From Phycisphaerales bacterium UBA3190 (GTDB lineage Bacteria; Planctomycetota; Phycisphaerae; Phycisphaerales; UBA1924), in the NCBI GenBank assembly GCA_002364005.1, contig DEXG01000015.1:524729-570440 (forward strand): a stretch of 45,712 bases of DNA. The letters run 5' to 3'. Below are positions 21,115 to 29,702 of this stretch, piece by piece (the first letter of the stretch is position 1; each line of letters starts with the position of its first letter). The notes under the pieces were generated by a model. The model saw nothing but the letters and a program-made list of their open reading frames with translations. It had not been told where the DNA came from and searched no databases. The position numbers were made by a program, and so were the translations under genes.

Positions 21115-21678
21115 TCATGGGCTGGGCGGGAAGATCTCTTCGAGCTTCTTGAAGCGGTAGCGGAAGATGTTGACCACATCGCGCTGGACGAAGAACCTGT
21201 TGACGAGCGGGGCGAGCACCCAGCCCCTGGGTCTGTAGCGGACGGTGTCGGTGCAGATGGTGCCGGTGCCGTCTTCGGTGGGCTCGAAGGTGTGGGTGTG
21301 GTGCCAGAGGGCGTATGGGCCCGTGTCCTGGTTGTCGACGAACTGGTGGGGCGGGTCCCAGTCGAGGATGGAGGTTTTCCATTTGATGGGGATGCCTCGG
21401 ACTTTGAGCTGGTAGCGGATCTCGGCCCCGGACTTCATCTCGATGGGCTTGGGCGTGAGGACCTGGAACTTGAGGAAGCTTGGTGTGAGCTTTTCGAGGT
21501 TGTGTGCGTTTGCGAAGAAGGGGAAAACGCTTTCGCGGGGTTGAGGGAGTACCTGGACCGCGCGGAGCTGCCAGATTCGGCCCAGCGTGGGATCTTGGGC
21601 TGGGGTGACGGTGATATCGTTGAGACTCGATGTCTGCGTACGCGTCTGTTCATCGGCGTTGATCGAAAGCGTGGTCAT
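21115..21678 (-). CDS. SRPBCC family ligand-binding protein
   Basis: A 187-residue protein of the SRPBCC fold, of the type with PQPRESVFPFFANAHNLEKL near the N terminus. TPSFLKFQVLTP, IRYQLKVRGIPIKWKTSI and a C-terminal FFVQRDVVNIFRYRFKKLEEI helix follow. The first 30 residues are a polar extension. Ligand and role are unknown. A truncated copy of its last 30 codons lies about 3 kb upstream at 17986-18078. It starts 45 bp from divergent gdhA. Confidence 0.85.
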   Translation of the reverse strand: MTTLSINADEQTRTQTSSLNDITVTPAQDPTLGRIWQLRAVQVLPQPRESVFPFFANAHNLEKLTPSFLKFQVLTPKPIEMKSGAEIRYQLKVRGIPIKWKTSILDWDPPHQFVDNQDTGPYALWHHTHTFEPTEDGTGTICTDTVRYRPRGWVLAPLVNRFFVQRDVVNIFRYRFKKLEEIFPPSP

Positions 21679-21723
21679 GCGTGTGGGTTCGGACTCTCGG
21701 GGCTATCAGATACAGGGGATTTC

Positions 21724-23064
21724 ATGACAACTGCAAATGCGGAACTCAATATCGGCGGGCTGATCGATGCGATCGAGCCGGGCAAGCTGTACCGGTCGGC
21801 GATTGAGGAGATCGCGGAATCGGTGGAGCCGATCATCGCGGAGAACGAGACTTACCGCAAGGCCCGCGTGTTCGAGCGTTTGCTGATCCCGGACCGGGTG
21901 ATCCGCTTTCGGGTGGAATGGGTCAACGACGACGGCGAGGTTGAGCTGAACTTCGGGTGGCGGATCGAGCACTGCAACGCGATGGGGCCCTACAAGGGCG
22001 GGCTGCGGTTCCACCCGACGGTTGACGAGGACACGCTGCACTTCCTGGCGTACGAGCAGTGCTTCAAGAACGCGTTGACCGGGCAGCCGATCGGTGGCGG
22101 CAAGGGCGGGAGCAACTTCGACCCCAAGGGTCGAAGCGACAACGAGGTCATGCGCTTCTGCCAGGCGTTCATGCGTGAGCTGCACCGGCACATCGGCCCG
22201 CATGTGGATGTCCCCGCGGGTGACATGGGTGTGGGCGGGCGTGAGCTGGGGTTCCTGTACGGGCAGTACATGAAGATCACCAAGCAGCGTGATGGCGTGC
22301 TCTCGGGCAAACCCATCGGGCTGGGCGGTTTGCTCGGGCGGACCGAGGCGACGGGGTACGGCGCGGTGACCTTTGTTGAGGAGATGATGAAGCACCGCAG
22401 CGAGAAGATTGAGGGCAAGCGTATCGCGATCTCGGGTGCGGGCAATGTGGCGCTGTATGCCGCGGAGTTGGCCCACCAGAAGGACGCGAAGGTTGTGTCG
22501 CTCTCAGATTCGGGCGGCGCGTTGATCTGCGAGAAGGGCTTCACGGAAGAGCAGCTCAAGGAGTTGGTCGAGTACAAAGAGGTGCAACGCGGGCGGCTCA
22601 AGGACTGGTCGGGCGATGGCTGTTCGTTCTACAGCGAGGACAAGCCCTGGTCGCATGTCGATCACGATGTGGCGTTGCCGTGCGCGACGCAGCATGAGAT
22701 CGAGGAGGACGATGCCAAGCGGATCCTTGATCGCGGGTGCACCTTCATCGCCGAGGGGGCCAACATGCCCTGCACGCACGGGGCGCGGGTGCTGTTTCAC
22801 GACAGCGGGGCCACCTTCGGCCCGGGCAAGGCGGCCAACGCGGGCGGGGTGGCGACTTCGTGCTTCGAGATGCATCAGAACGCGGCCCACGACGCGTGGT
22901 CCAAAGAACGCTCGCTCGAGAAGCTCCGCGAGGTGATGGTGCAGATCCATGAGCAGTGCGTGGAGCACGCGCCCAAGGAGAACGGGATCGTCAACTACGG
23001 CGCGGGCGCGGATCGCGCGGGCTTCGTGAAGCTGGCGGATGCGATCGTGGCGATGGGTGTGTGA
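21724..23064 (+). CDS. gdhA: NADP-type glutamate dehydrogenase
   Basis: A 446-residue hexameric glutamate dehydrogenase making glutamate from 2-oxoglutarate and ammonium, linking carbon and nitrogen metabolism. MGPYKGGLRFHPTV (about 87-100) carries the substrate-binding lysine, and PIGGGKGGSNFDPKG (about 122-136) the catalytic lysine. PAGDMGVGGREL and the Rossmann ISGAGNVALYAAELA follow. Length and the small hexameric form suggest NADPH use in assimilation; this is inferred. The start at 21724 has AGGGG a few bases upstream; the frame further up is antisense to the SRPBCC gene. Confidence 0.96.
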   Translation: MTTANAELNIGGLIDAIEPGKLYRSAIEEIAESVEPIIAENETYRKARVFERLLIPDRVIRFRVEWVNDDGEVELNFGWRIEHCNAMGPYKGGLRFHPTVDEDTLHFLAYEQCFKNALTGQPIGGGKGGSNFDPKGRSDNEVMRFCQAFMRELHRHIGPHVDVPAGDMGVGGRELGFLYGQYMKITKQRDGVLSGKPIGLGGLLGRTEATGYGAVTFVEEMMKHRSEKIEGKRIAISGAGNVALYAAELAHQKDAKVVSLSDSGGALICEKGFTEEQLKELVEYKEVQRGRLKDWSGDGCSFYSEDKPWSHVDHDVALPCATQHEIEEDDAKRILDRGCTFIAEGANMPCTHGARVLFHDSGATFGPGKAANAGGVATSCFEMHQNAAHDAWSKERSLEKLREVMVQIHEQCVEHAPKENGIVNYGAGADRAGFVKLADAIVAMGV

Positions 23065-23113
23065 GTGATCTGATCAACGCCGGATGTCAGAGGACGCAGA
23101 GACGAAGCGGGAA

Positions 23114-23275
23114 CTATCGCGGTATGAGGCGGCCTTGATAGGTCACCGCGAACCCACGCACGCACGCGAGTGATGGATGGTTCGTGATCGTTTCGAGTAT
23201 CTCTCCCACCTGCTGATCGCTGAAGTCTCGGTGAAAGCGGACCTCGATGGTGCCCGGGGAGATCGCTGGAGGCAT
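23114..23275 (-). CDS. Possible small protein or gene remnant downstream of ftsH
   Basis: A 53-codon frame starts MPPAISPGTIEVRFHRDFSD, goes on QQVGEILETITNHPSL and ends TYQGRLIPR. Its composition looks like real protein with alternating hydrophobic residues. The ATG comes two bases after the T run of the ftsH terminator, and no ribosome binding site is present. It may be the 3' part of a broken gene or be translated from its own leaderless start. No family recognised. Confidence 0.35.
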   Translation of the reverse strand: MPPAISPGTIEVRFHRDFSDQQVGEILETITNHPSLACVRGFAVTYQGRLIPR

Positions 23276-23277
23276 TC

Positions 23278-23300
23278 AAAAACCCGGCGATTCGCCGGGC
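23278..23300 (-). terminator. Rho-independent terminator of ftsH
   Basis: On the minus strand GCCCGGCG-AAT-CGCCGGGT is followed by TTTT. It lies about 25 bases after the ftsH stop codon. Confidence 0.92.
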
Positions 23301-23323
23301 TTGAGTTCTCGTTTGGATTGCAT

Positions 23324-25348
23324 TTACGCCGGGTCCGGGACGGTATCGCCCGGCATGTCGGTCTCGCCGTCTTCGACGGGCTTGGGCTCTGCGGGCTTGT
23401 TGCCCTTGGCGGGGCCCGAGGTGCCCGAGCCGAGCAGGTCGGCGACGGTGGAGCGGCCCAGCGATTCGCCTCGCATGAGCTTGTGGACCTCGTCGGCGGT
23501 GAGGTTCTCGTACTTGAGCAGGGCCTGGGCGACGGCTTCGACCTTCTCCCAGTTGTCCAGCAGCATGCGTTCGGCGTCGGCGTAGGCCTCGTCGACGATG
23601 CGGCGGGTTTCCTCGTCGATCACCCGGGCGGTGTCATCAGAGTAATCCTTCTCGGGGATGTACATCTCACGGGTGTCCTGACCGGCGTAGTTGATGAAGC
23701 CGAGCTTGCTGCTCATGCCCCATTCGAGGATCATGGCGCGGGCGAGGCGGGTCACCTGCTGGATGTCGGAGGATGCGCCGGAGCTGACATCGTCCATGGC
23801 CTTGGCCTCGGCGATGCGTCCGCCGCAGATCACACGCATGGTGGCGTGGAGCCACTTGAGCCCGTAGCCCATGCGGTCTTTTTCGGGGAGCGAGAATGTC
23901 GCGCCGCCGGATTGGCCGCGGGGGATGATGGTGACCTTGTGGAGCGGGTCGGCGTCCTTGAGCAGCGCCTGGAGGACGGCGTGGCCGGCCTCGTGGTAGG
24001 CGACGAGCTTGTTCTCGTCCTTCTCACGCACGCGTGACTTGTTGGCGCGGCCGAACTTGACCTTGTCGCGGGCCTCTTCGAGGTCCTCGTGCTCGATGAA
24101 CTCCTTGTCGAGCATGGTCGCGGAGATGGCGGCCTCGTTGATGATGGCGGCCAGGTCGGCACCGCTGAACATCGGGGTGCCGCGGGCGATCTTCTCGAGG
24201 TCGACATTGGGGCCGAGCTTGACCTTCTTGGCGTGGACCTTGAGGATCTCCAGGCGACCCGCGACATCTGGCAGCGGGACCATGATCTGGCGATCGAAGC
24301 GGCCCGGTCGGATGAGTGCGGGATCGAGGACATCGGGGCGGTTGGTTGCGGCGATGACGATGACGCCGTCGCCTGAGCCGAAGCCGTCCATCTCGACGAG
24401 GATGGCGTTGAGTGTCTGCTCACGCTCGTCGTTGCCGCCGCCCGAGAAGCCACCGCCTCGGCGACGCCCGATGGCGTCGATTTCGTCGAGGAAGATGATG
24501 CAGGGTGCCGAGTCCTTGGCCTGCTTGAAGAGGTCGCGGACGCGTGAGGCACCGACGCCGACGAACATCTCGACGAAGTCGGAGCCACTGATGCTGAAGA
24601 ATGGGACATCGGCCTCGCCGGCGATGGCCTTGGCCAGGAGTGTCTTGCCGCAGCCGGGCTGACCGGCGAGGAGGACGCCCCGGGGGATGCGGCCGCCGAG
24701 TCGTGTGAATCGTTTGGGGTTCTTGAGGAACTCGATGATCTCGGTGACTTCGGACTTGGCTTCTTCGATGCCGGCGACATCCTTGAAGGTGATGCCGGTC
24801 ATCTCTTTGGTCATGGTCTTGTGGCGGGACTTGCCGAAGGAACCGATCATCCCGCCGCCGCCGCCGGCGGCACGCATGCCACGGGCGAGCATGAACCAGA
24901 TGAGCCCAACGAGCAGGAGGACGGGCCCGAACATGTAGAGGAAGTTGACGAAGCCCGAGGGCGCGGGCGATTCGAACTCGCCGTCGGTCAGCTTGTCGAG
25001 CTTGTTTGCGACGACGGCCCGTGAGGCGTTGTTGAGCGGGACGCGGACGGCGCGTTCGCTGTTGTTGCTATCGACCTCGGGCTGGCGCTCGATGGCGGTG
25101 ATGGCGTTGTCGTGCAGGATGACGCTATCGCGCTTGATGTTGCCCTGCACATACGAGGTCTCGAACTGGGCGTAGGAGATCTTGCTGCCCTTCTCTGCTG
25201 AGGAGAGGAACATGACAAGCATGAGCACCATGAGCATGAGTGCGAAGAAGCCGAACATCCCTCGCCCCTGCGGCTTTGGCGGGGTTGGGGGCTTGTTGCC
25301 CTTGGGGTCGGTGGGCTTCTGGTCGTTGTTTTTATTCTGATCAGTCAT
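23324..25348 (-). CDS. ftsH: ATP-dependent zinc metalloprotease FtsH
   Basis: A 674-residue inner-membrane AAA+ protease that degrades damaged membrane proteins and some regulators. Two membrane helices lie at about 31-49 and 134-155, with a periplasmic domain between. Walker A is GQPGCGKT (229-236), Walker B IFLDEID (285-291), and the second region of homology is ATNRPDVLDPALIRPGRFDR. The zinc site is HEAGH (452-456), with Asp528 in SSGASSDIQ as likely third ligand. N and C termini are Pro/Lys-rich low-complexity tails. A terminator follows directly. The gene is 250 bp downstream of the bamD-lptE pair, on the same strand. Confidence 0.97.
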   Translation of the reverse strand: MTDQNKNNDQKPTDPKGNKPPTPPKPQGRGMFGFFALMLMVLMLVMFLSSAEKGSKISYAQFETSYVQGNIKRDSVILHDNAITAIERQPEVDSNNSERAVRVPLNNASRAVVANKLDKLTDGEFESPAPSGFVNFLYMFGPVLLLVGLIWFMLARGMRAAGGGGGMIGSFGKSRHKTMTKEMTGITFKDVAGIEEAKSEVTEIIEFLKNPKRFTRLGGRIPRGVLLAGQPGCGKTLLAKAIAGEADVPFFSISGSDFVEMFVGVGASRVRDLFKQAKDSAPCIIFLDEIDAIGRRRGGGFSGGGNDEREQTLNAILVEMDGFGSGDGVIVIAATNRPDVLDPALIRPGRFDRQIMVPLPDVAGRLEILKVHAKKVKLGPNVDLEKIARGTPMFSGADLAAIINEAAISATMLDKEFIEHEDLEEARDKVKFGRANKSRVREKDENKLVAYHEAGHAVLQALLKDADPLHKVTIIPRGQSGGATFSLPEKDRMGYGLKWLHATMRVICGGRIAEAKAMDDVSSGASSDIQQVTRLARAMILEWGMSSKLGFINYAGQDTREMYIPEKDYSDDTARVIDEETRRIVDEAYADAERMLLDNWEKVEAVAQALLKYENLTADEVHKLMRGESLGRSTVADLLGSGTSGPAKGNKPAEPKPVEDGETDMPGDTVPDPA

Positions 25349-25598
25349 GGTGGTTCGTGGTTGCTTTCGCCCGTGTGCGTGCTTCGGATCCGGCTTTGTT
25401 CTACCGGCGGGCGTGAGATTCGTGCTTCCTCGTACTCAGAACATCGGATGAAACTGGCTGGTTATTTCCGGATATAGGCCTGAATGCACGAGAACGGTGC
25501 TCTGCAAACAGATCATAGCGCACCGCGCGCGATGAACCCTGCATGTCTGTACGCACTCAGGGGGTGTTGGGATCGGCTTTGGGGTGATTTCCGGGGCC

Positions 25599-26132
25599 CT
25601 ACCAGCTTGAACGCATCTCAGAGACCAGATCGCTGGCCAGTTCCTCGATCGCGTTCCGCTGTCCCATTTCGAGCCGGTCCCCCACATTGCGTGCCGGCGA
25701 GAAGACGGCTGAGGCGCTGTAGCGGTCTCGGGCGACGAGCACATCGCCAGATCGGTTGTCCCGCCACTCGAACCGGATGGTGATCCGCACCGCCTGTTCC
25801 TGCACCAGACCGGTTTGGGGGTCGTCTGAGAGGGCCCGCAGCTCTGTTGAGGTGACCACGCCGACGAGCGTGCTGTCCGCCCGATCGGGCGGGGCGAGTC
25901 GCCACGGGGTGCGTTGCTGGACCTGCTTCATGATCGCTTCGGTGAGTTGGACCTCGATGCCCCGCGAGGTGGTCTCGTTGCGGAAGATCGGGATGGCGAT
26001 CGTCTTGATGGACTCATCGAAGGTCGTATCAAAGCTATACCCCTGATTGGGGTTGCTGGCACAACCGGGCAGCAGGGTCGCGGTGAGCATGAGGACCAAC
26101 GCGGCGAGCAGGGTTGGGAAGCAGCCGATCAC
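25599..26132 (-). CDS. lptE: LptE-like LPS-assembly lipoprotein
   Basis: A 177-residue lipoprotein: signal sequence with lipobox LLPGC, Cys24 being the acylated residue. The mature part matches the LptE layout, with SIKTIAIPIFRNETTSRGIE and VQLTEAIMKQVQQRT and a later RITIRFEWRDNRSGDVL strand pair. LptE plugs the LptD barrel that inserts lipopolysaccharide into the outer membrane. The start is GTG and overlaps the upstream gene's stop as GTGA, indicating translational coupling with the BamD-like gene. The assignment rests on pattern and context. Confidence 0.78.
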   Translation of the reverse strand: MIGCFPTLLAALVLMLTATLLPGCASNPNQGYSFDTTFDESIKTIAIPIFRNETTSRGIEVQLTEAIMKQVQQRTPWRLAPPDRADSTLVGVVTSTELRALSDDPQTGLVQEQAVRITIRFEWRDNRSGDVLVARDRYSASAVFSPARNVGDRLEMGQRNAIEELASDLVSEMRSSW

Positions 26133-27199
26133 GGTTGGTCTCCCTCGGCTTCGGGCAGTTCAGTTGCCTGGTCCTGGCCAGAGGTCGCTGCGTTGTTTTC
26201 GTCTTCGGCTTGCTCATCGTCACTGGCGAAGACGACCCAGCCGCGTTCGATCATGAGATCGAGCGCCTCGTCGGCCGCATCGGTCGCGGGGTGGCGGCGC
26301 ACGAGGCGGGCGAGGGTGAAGCGGGCCGATGCCTCGTCGTACACCTTGAGGTACCAGCGAGCGGTGTCGAGGACCTGCTGGGCGGCGGATTCGTCGATCC
26401 AGGCATTGAGGCCCTCGGTAATGCCCGATCGGATCGCATCAGCGGGGAAGGCCCGCTGGTACTCCTCGATGAGCAGCTTGGCGTCGAGCAGGCCTGAGCC
26501 GTCGTAGCGTGGGCCCTTGAAGCGGGCGATGTTGGCCTCGATCTCACGCAGCATGGCACGCTGGACGCGTGGGGATTCGGGGAAGTTCTCGCGGAAGATC
26601 GCGTACATTTCTGCGGCAAGCTTCAGCTCGCGTCGGCTGTAGTAGTAGTCGGCCAGTTGCATCGCGGCTTCCTCGGCCAGCGCCGAGCCCGGGACGCGTT
26701 CCTGGGTGCGGATCAGGAGTTCCTCGCCCGTTGGGCGGGCGTTTTCCATGCGCATGCCCAGGAAACGACGCTTCTTGCCGTTGATGTAGTCGAGCCCGAT
26801 CTGGTACTCGAGTTCGACGGCTTTGAGGAAGTAGGGCGATTCGGGGAAGTCCTGGATGATCGCTTCGAGATCGAAGAGGGCTTTGTATTCGCGCCCGTTG
26901 TTGAAGCGGGCGAGCCCGTGGAGGTAGTAGGCCTGGGCGATGTAGTCGTTGCGGGTGCGTTTGTTGGTCTCGAGCCAGTCGCCCAGCATGGAGCTGGCCT
27001 TGCCGGGCTTCTCTTCTGCGATCAGGCGGGTGGCCTCGGCCATGATGTAGGCGTCGGTGCCCGGCTCCGGGGCGGCGGTCTGGGCCCAATCGCCGGTCTC
27101 GTCGAGCTGGAACTCCGAAGTCTGCGCCATCGCCGGCGTGGCCAGCATTATGGTGAGGATCGCGAGCAGGCGGGTCGATTGTGGCATTCGTGGCTTCAT
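26129..27199 (-). CDS. bamD: BamD/YfiO-like outer-membrane assembly TPR protein
   Basis: A 356-residue exported protein with a signal peptide (about 1-25, ending PAMAQ) and several TPR-like helix pairs. Segments include YYLHGLARFNNGREYKAL, FDLEAIIQDFPESPYF and QLADYYYSRRELKLAAEMY, typical of the YfiO domain that docks onto BamA. The C terminus is acidic. It has no lipobox cysteine, unlike proteobacterial BamD, so anchoring would differ. It overlaps the LptE-like gene by four bases. Confidence 0.72.
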   Translation of the reverse strand: MKPRMPQSTRLLAILTIMLATPAMAQTSEFQLDETGDWAQTAAPEPGTDAYIMAEATRLIAEEKPGKASSMLGDWLETNKRTRNDYIAQAYYLHGLARFNNGREYKALFDLEAIIQDFPESPYFLKAVELEYQIGLDYINGKKRRFLGMRMENARPTGEELLIRTQERVPGSALAEEAAMQLADYYYSRRELKLAAEMYAIFRENFPESPRVQRAMLREIEANIARFKGPRYDGSGLLDAKLLIEEYQRAFPADAIRSGITEGLNAWIDESAAQQVLDTARWYLKVYDEASARFTLARLVRRHPATDAADEALDLMIERGWVVFASDDEQAEDENNAATSGQDQATELPEAEGDQP

Positions 27200-27308
27200 G
27201 ATCGTCCTTGTCGTCGCGGCGTGGCTTCGGTGCGCTCACTTAGGATAGCGTCGCGTCGCACCGTCTGCATCGTGGGAGTCCCGATTTGCATCGGCTAGAC
27301 TGTGGATC

Positions 27309-28826
27309 ATGAGCACGCGATCGGGGCATTCGGATCAGGAGATGAAGCGTCTGGCACAACAAGCGCAAGCGCTTGAGATCGCTGGGCGTTATGTCGAGCT
27401 CATCGAGGTTGGACAGCAGATGACCAAGGCCCGGCCCGATTGGTCGCTGGGCCATTTCTTCCTCGGCTCGGGCCAGTGCGGCAACGGGATGCTCGACGAG
27501 GCGGACCGGTCGCTGCGCAAGGCGATCAGCCGGGATGCCAAGCAGGCGGGCTTCTTTGTGCGTCATGGTGAGGTGCTCAATCGGCTCGGGCATCGCGACG
27601 AGGCCGTCGGAAGTGCACAGCGGGCGATCGAGCTGGACCCAGACAACCCCAATGTGCTGGTGCCCGCGGCTATGGTGATCTGGCTCGGGGGGGATGCGCA
27701 GGGGGCCCACGACCTGCTCGCGGGGGCGATCGATCGCGGCGTCGCTTCACCCAAGCTGCGCAGCGTGCATGCGCTGGTGTGCGCCGAGGTTGGGCGGCTT
27801 GATGAGGGCATTGAGGCGTTGCAGGCCCTGCTCGATGAGCACGATGGCGGGCGCGACCTGCCGCGGCTGCTGCATTCAGAGTGCTGCATGTACCTGGCCA
27901 AGCTGCTGGACAAGGCGGGGCGGTATGACGAGGCCTTCGAGCAGGCGCGGGTCGGGGGGGCGCTGCGTGAGACCAACTACGACCCGTACCGGGTTGCGCA
28001 GAAATGCGACGATCGCCTCGCGGCATGGAGCACGGACCGGTTCGATGCCATCCCCACTTCACGGGTCAAGAGCGATGCGCCCGTGTTCATCATCGGCATG
28101 CCCCGCTCGGGGACGAGTCTGGTCGAGCAGATCATCGCCAGCCACCCGCAGGCGTACGGGTGCGGGGAGTTGCTGGATGCCTGGCATGCGGCGCGGGAGC
28201 TGAGCGAGCCCGACAAAGTCATCTCGGATCGAACAACCAAGGTCGATCAGCTCAAGCCCGCGGCCCTTGACCGCTGCGCCCGGCGTGTGCTCAAGGTTAT
28301 GGAGAAAGCCGCCAAACGCGAGAAGGGCAAGGGCGTGCTTCGCATCACGGATAAGCTGCCCAACAACTTCGAGATGGTCGGGATCATCCACAAGATGCTG
28401 CCCAACGCGCGATTCATCCATTGCGTGCGCAACCCGCTGGATGTGTGCATCAGCTGCTTCCTGCTCGATTTCGTCGGGGATCACAACCACGGGTACTCGT
28501 ACAACTTGGAGCACCTGTCGCATCAGTACCAGGTCTATGAGCGGTACATGGCCCACTGGCGTTCGATCGAGTCGATCCCGATGCTGGAGGTGCGGTATGA
28601 GGAGCTGATCGGCGATGCCGAGGCAGGTGCACGGCGGATCATTGAGTTCATCGGGCTGGACTGGGACGACGCGTGCGCCCGATCGCACGAAACGAAGCGG
28701 GCGGTGAGCACGCTCAGCAGCGATCAGGTCCGCAAGCCCATGTACACCAGCTCCAAAGAGCGGTGGCGGAACTATGAGCAGCACATCGGGGTGCTGATCG
28801 AGGCGTTGGGCACGGGTGAACGCTGA
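27309..28826 (+). CDS. TPR-repeat sulfotransferase
   Basis: A 505-residue two-domain protein. About 1-240 is TPR-like, with GRYVELIEVGQQMTKARPDW and GHRDEAVGSAQRAIELDPDN as clear repeats. About 255-500 is a sulfotransferase domain with the PAPS loop FIIGMPRSGTSLVEQIIASH (260-279). The 3'-phosphate motif is FIHCVRNPLDVCIS. Relatives sulfate proteins or glycans; the acceptor is unknown here. Its stop codon overlaps the ATG of the LysR gene by one base, so the two are coupled. Confidence 0.9.
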   Translation: MSTRSGHSDQEMKRLAQQAQALEIAGRYVELIEVGQQMTKARPDWSLGHFFLGSGQCGNGMLDEADRSLRKAISRDAKQAGFFVRHGEVLNRLGHRDEAVGSAQRAIELDPDNPNVLVPAAMVIWLGGDAQGAHDLLAGAIDRGVASPKLRSVHALVCAEVGRLDEGIEALQALLDEHDGGRDLPRLLHSECCMYLAKLLDKAGRYDEAFEQARVGGALRETNYDPYRVAQKCDDRLAAWSTDRFDAIPTSRVKSDAPVFIIGMPRSGTSLVEQIIASHPQAYGCGELLDAWHAARELSEPDKVISDRTTKVDQLKPAALDRCARRVLKVMEKAAKREKGKGVLRITDKLPNNFEMVGIIHKMLPNARFIHCVRNPLDVCISCFLLDFVGDHNHGYSYNLEHLSHQYQVYERYMAHWRSIESIPMLEVRYEELIGDAEAGARRIIEFIGLDWDDACARSHETKRAVSTLSSDQVRKPMYTSSKERWRNYEQHIGVLIEALGTGER

Positions 28827-29701
28827 TGGATCTCAAGAGCATGCGCCAGATGATCGCGGTGGCTGAGCACGGGCACATGACCCGGGCGGCCGAGGAGTTG
28901 GGGGTGACGCAGCCGGCTTTGAGCGCGGCCTTGCGAAAACTTGAGGAAGAGCTGGGGACCGAGCTGTTCCACCGCACCGGGCACGGCGTCGAGGCCACCG
29001 AGGCGGGGAAGGTCTTTGTGGAACACGCCAAGATCACCCTCCGCGCCTCGCAGCAAACCGCCGAGGCGGTGCGGAGTCTGGTGGGGCTGGAAACCGGCTC
29101 GATCCGGGTCGGCGCCGGTGCGACGGCCACGGGCTACCTGCTGCCCGGGGCGATCCAGGCTGTGCGGAAAAAGCACCCGGGGCTACGGTTTTCTATTCGA
29201 GAAGCGGGCAGCAGTGCCGTGGCCCAGGGCGTGCTGTCGGGCGAGCTGGACCTGGGGGTGGTGACGCTGCCCATCGAGCACCCGCGCAGCGATGAGTTGA
29301 TGGTGGTCAAGGAGATCAGCGACGAGCTGATGCTGATCGTGCCCGAGGACCACCCCCTGCACGGGCGCAAGACATTCCGCTGGCAGGAGCTTGAGGGCGA
29401 GGCGGTCATCGCCTTCGAGGCCGGGTCCGCGGTGCGGAAGATCATCGATCAGGGGGCGGCAGCACACGGCGTGAATCTTGAGGTGGTGATGGAGCTGCGC
29501 TCGATCGAGAGCATCGTGCAAATGGTGCGTGCAGACATCGGCGTGGGCTTCGTGAGCAAGCACGGACTCCCCCCCTCAATGGGTGTCCGTTGCAAAGACG
29601 GCGGGCTGACGCGGACGCTGGGGGTGGTGCGAGCACGCGATCGGATTCAGAGTCATGCAAGCAGAACCTTCTTTGAAGCTCTTGAAGCAACGCGAAGCTA
29701 G
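28826..29701 (+). CDS. LysR family transcriptional regulator
   Basis: A 291-residue regulator. The winged helix-turn-helix covers about 1-60 with HMTRAAEELGVTQPALSAAL and LRKLEEELGTELFHR. The effector domain (about 90-290) has the usual periplasmic-binding-protein fold with SIRVGAGATATGYLLPGAI and LDLGVVTLPIEHPRSDEL. The inducer is unknown. It overlaps the TPR-sulfotransferase gene and so may control it or be co-expressed with it, contrary to the usual divergent arrangement. It ends one base before the end of the convergent DUF4041 gene. Confidence 0.93.
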   Translation: MDLKSMRQMIAVAEHGHMTRAAEELGVTQPALSAALRKLEEELGTELFHRTGHGVEATEAGKVFVEHAKITLRASQQTAEAVRSLVGLETGSIRVGAGATATGYLLPGAIQAVRKKHPGLRFSIREAGSSAVAQGVLSGELDLGVVTLPIEHPRSDELMVVKEISDELMLIVPEDHPLHGRKTFRWQELEGEAVIAFEAGSAVRKIIDQGAAAHGVNLEVVMELRSIESIVQMVRADIGVGFVSKHGLPPSMGVRCKDGGLTRTLGVVRARDRIQSHASRTFFEALEATRS

Positions 29702-29702
29702 C

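Noticed and set aside
21292..21723. 144-codon N-terminal extension of glutamate dehydrogenase
   Set aside because: It is antisense to the SRPBCC gene and the family starts at 21724, which has its own ribosome binding site.
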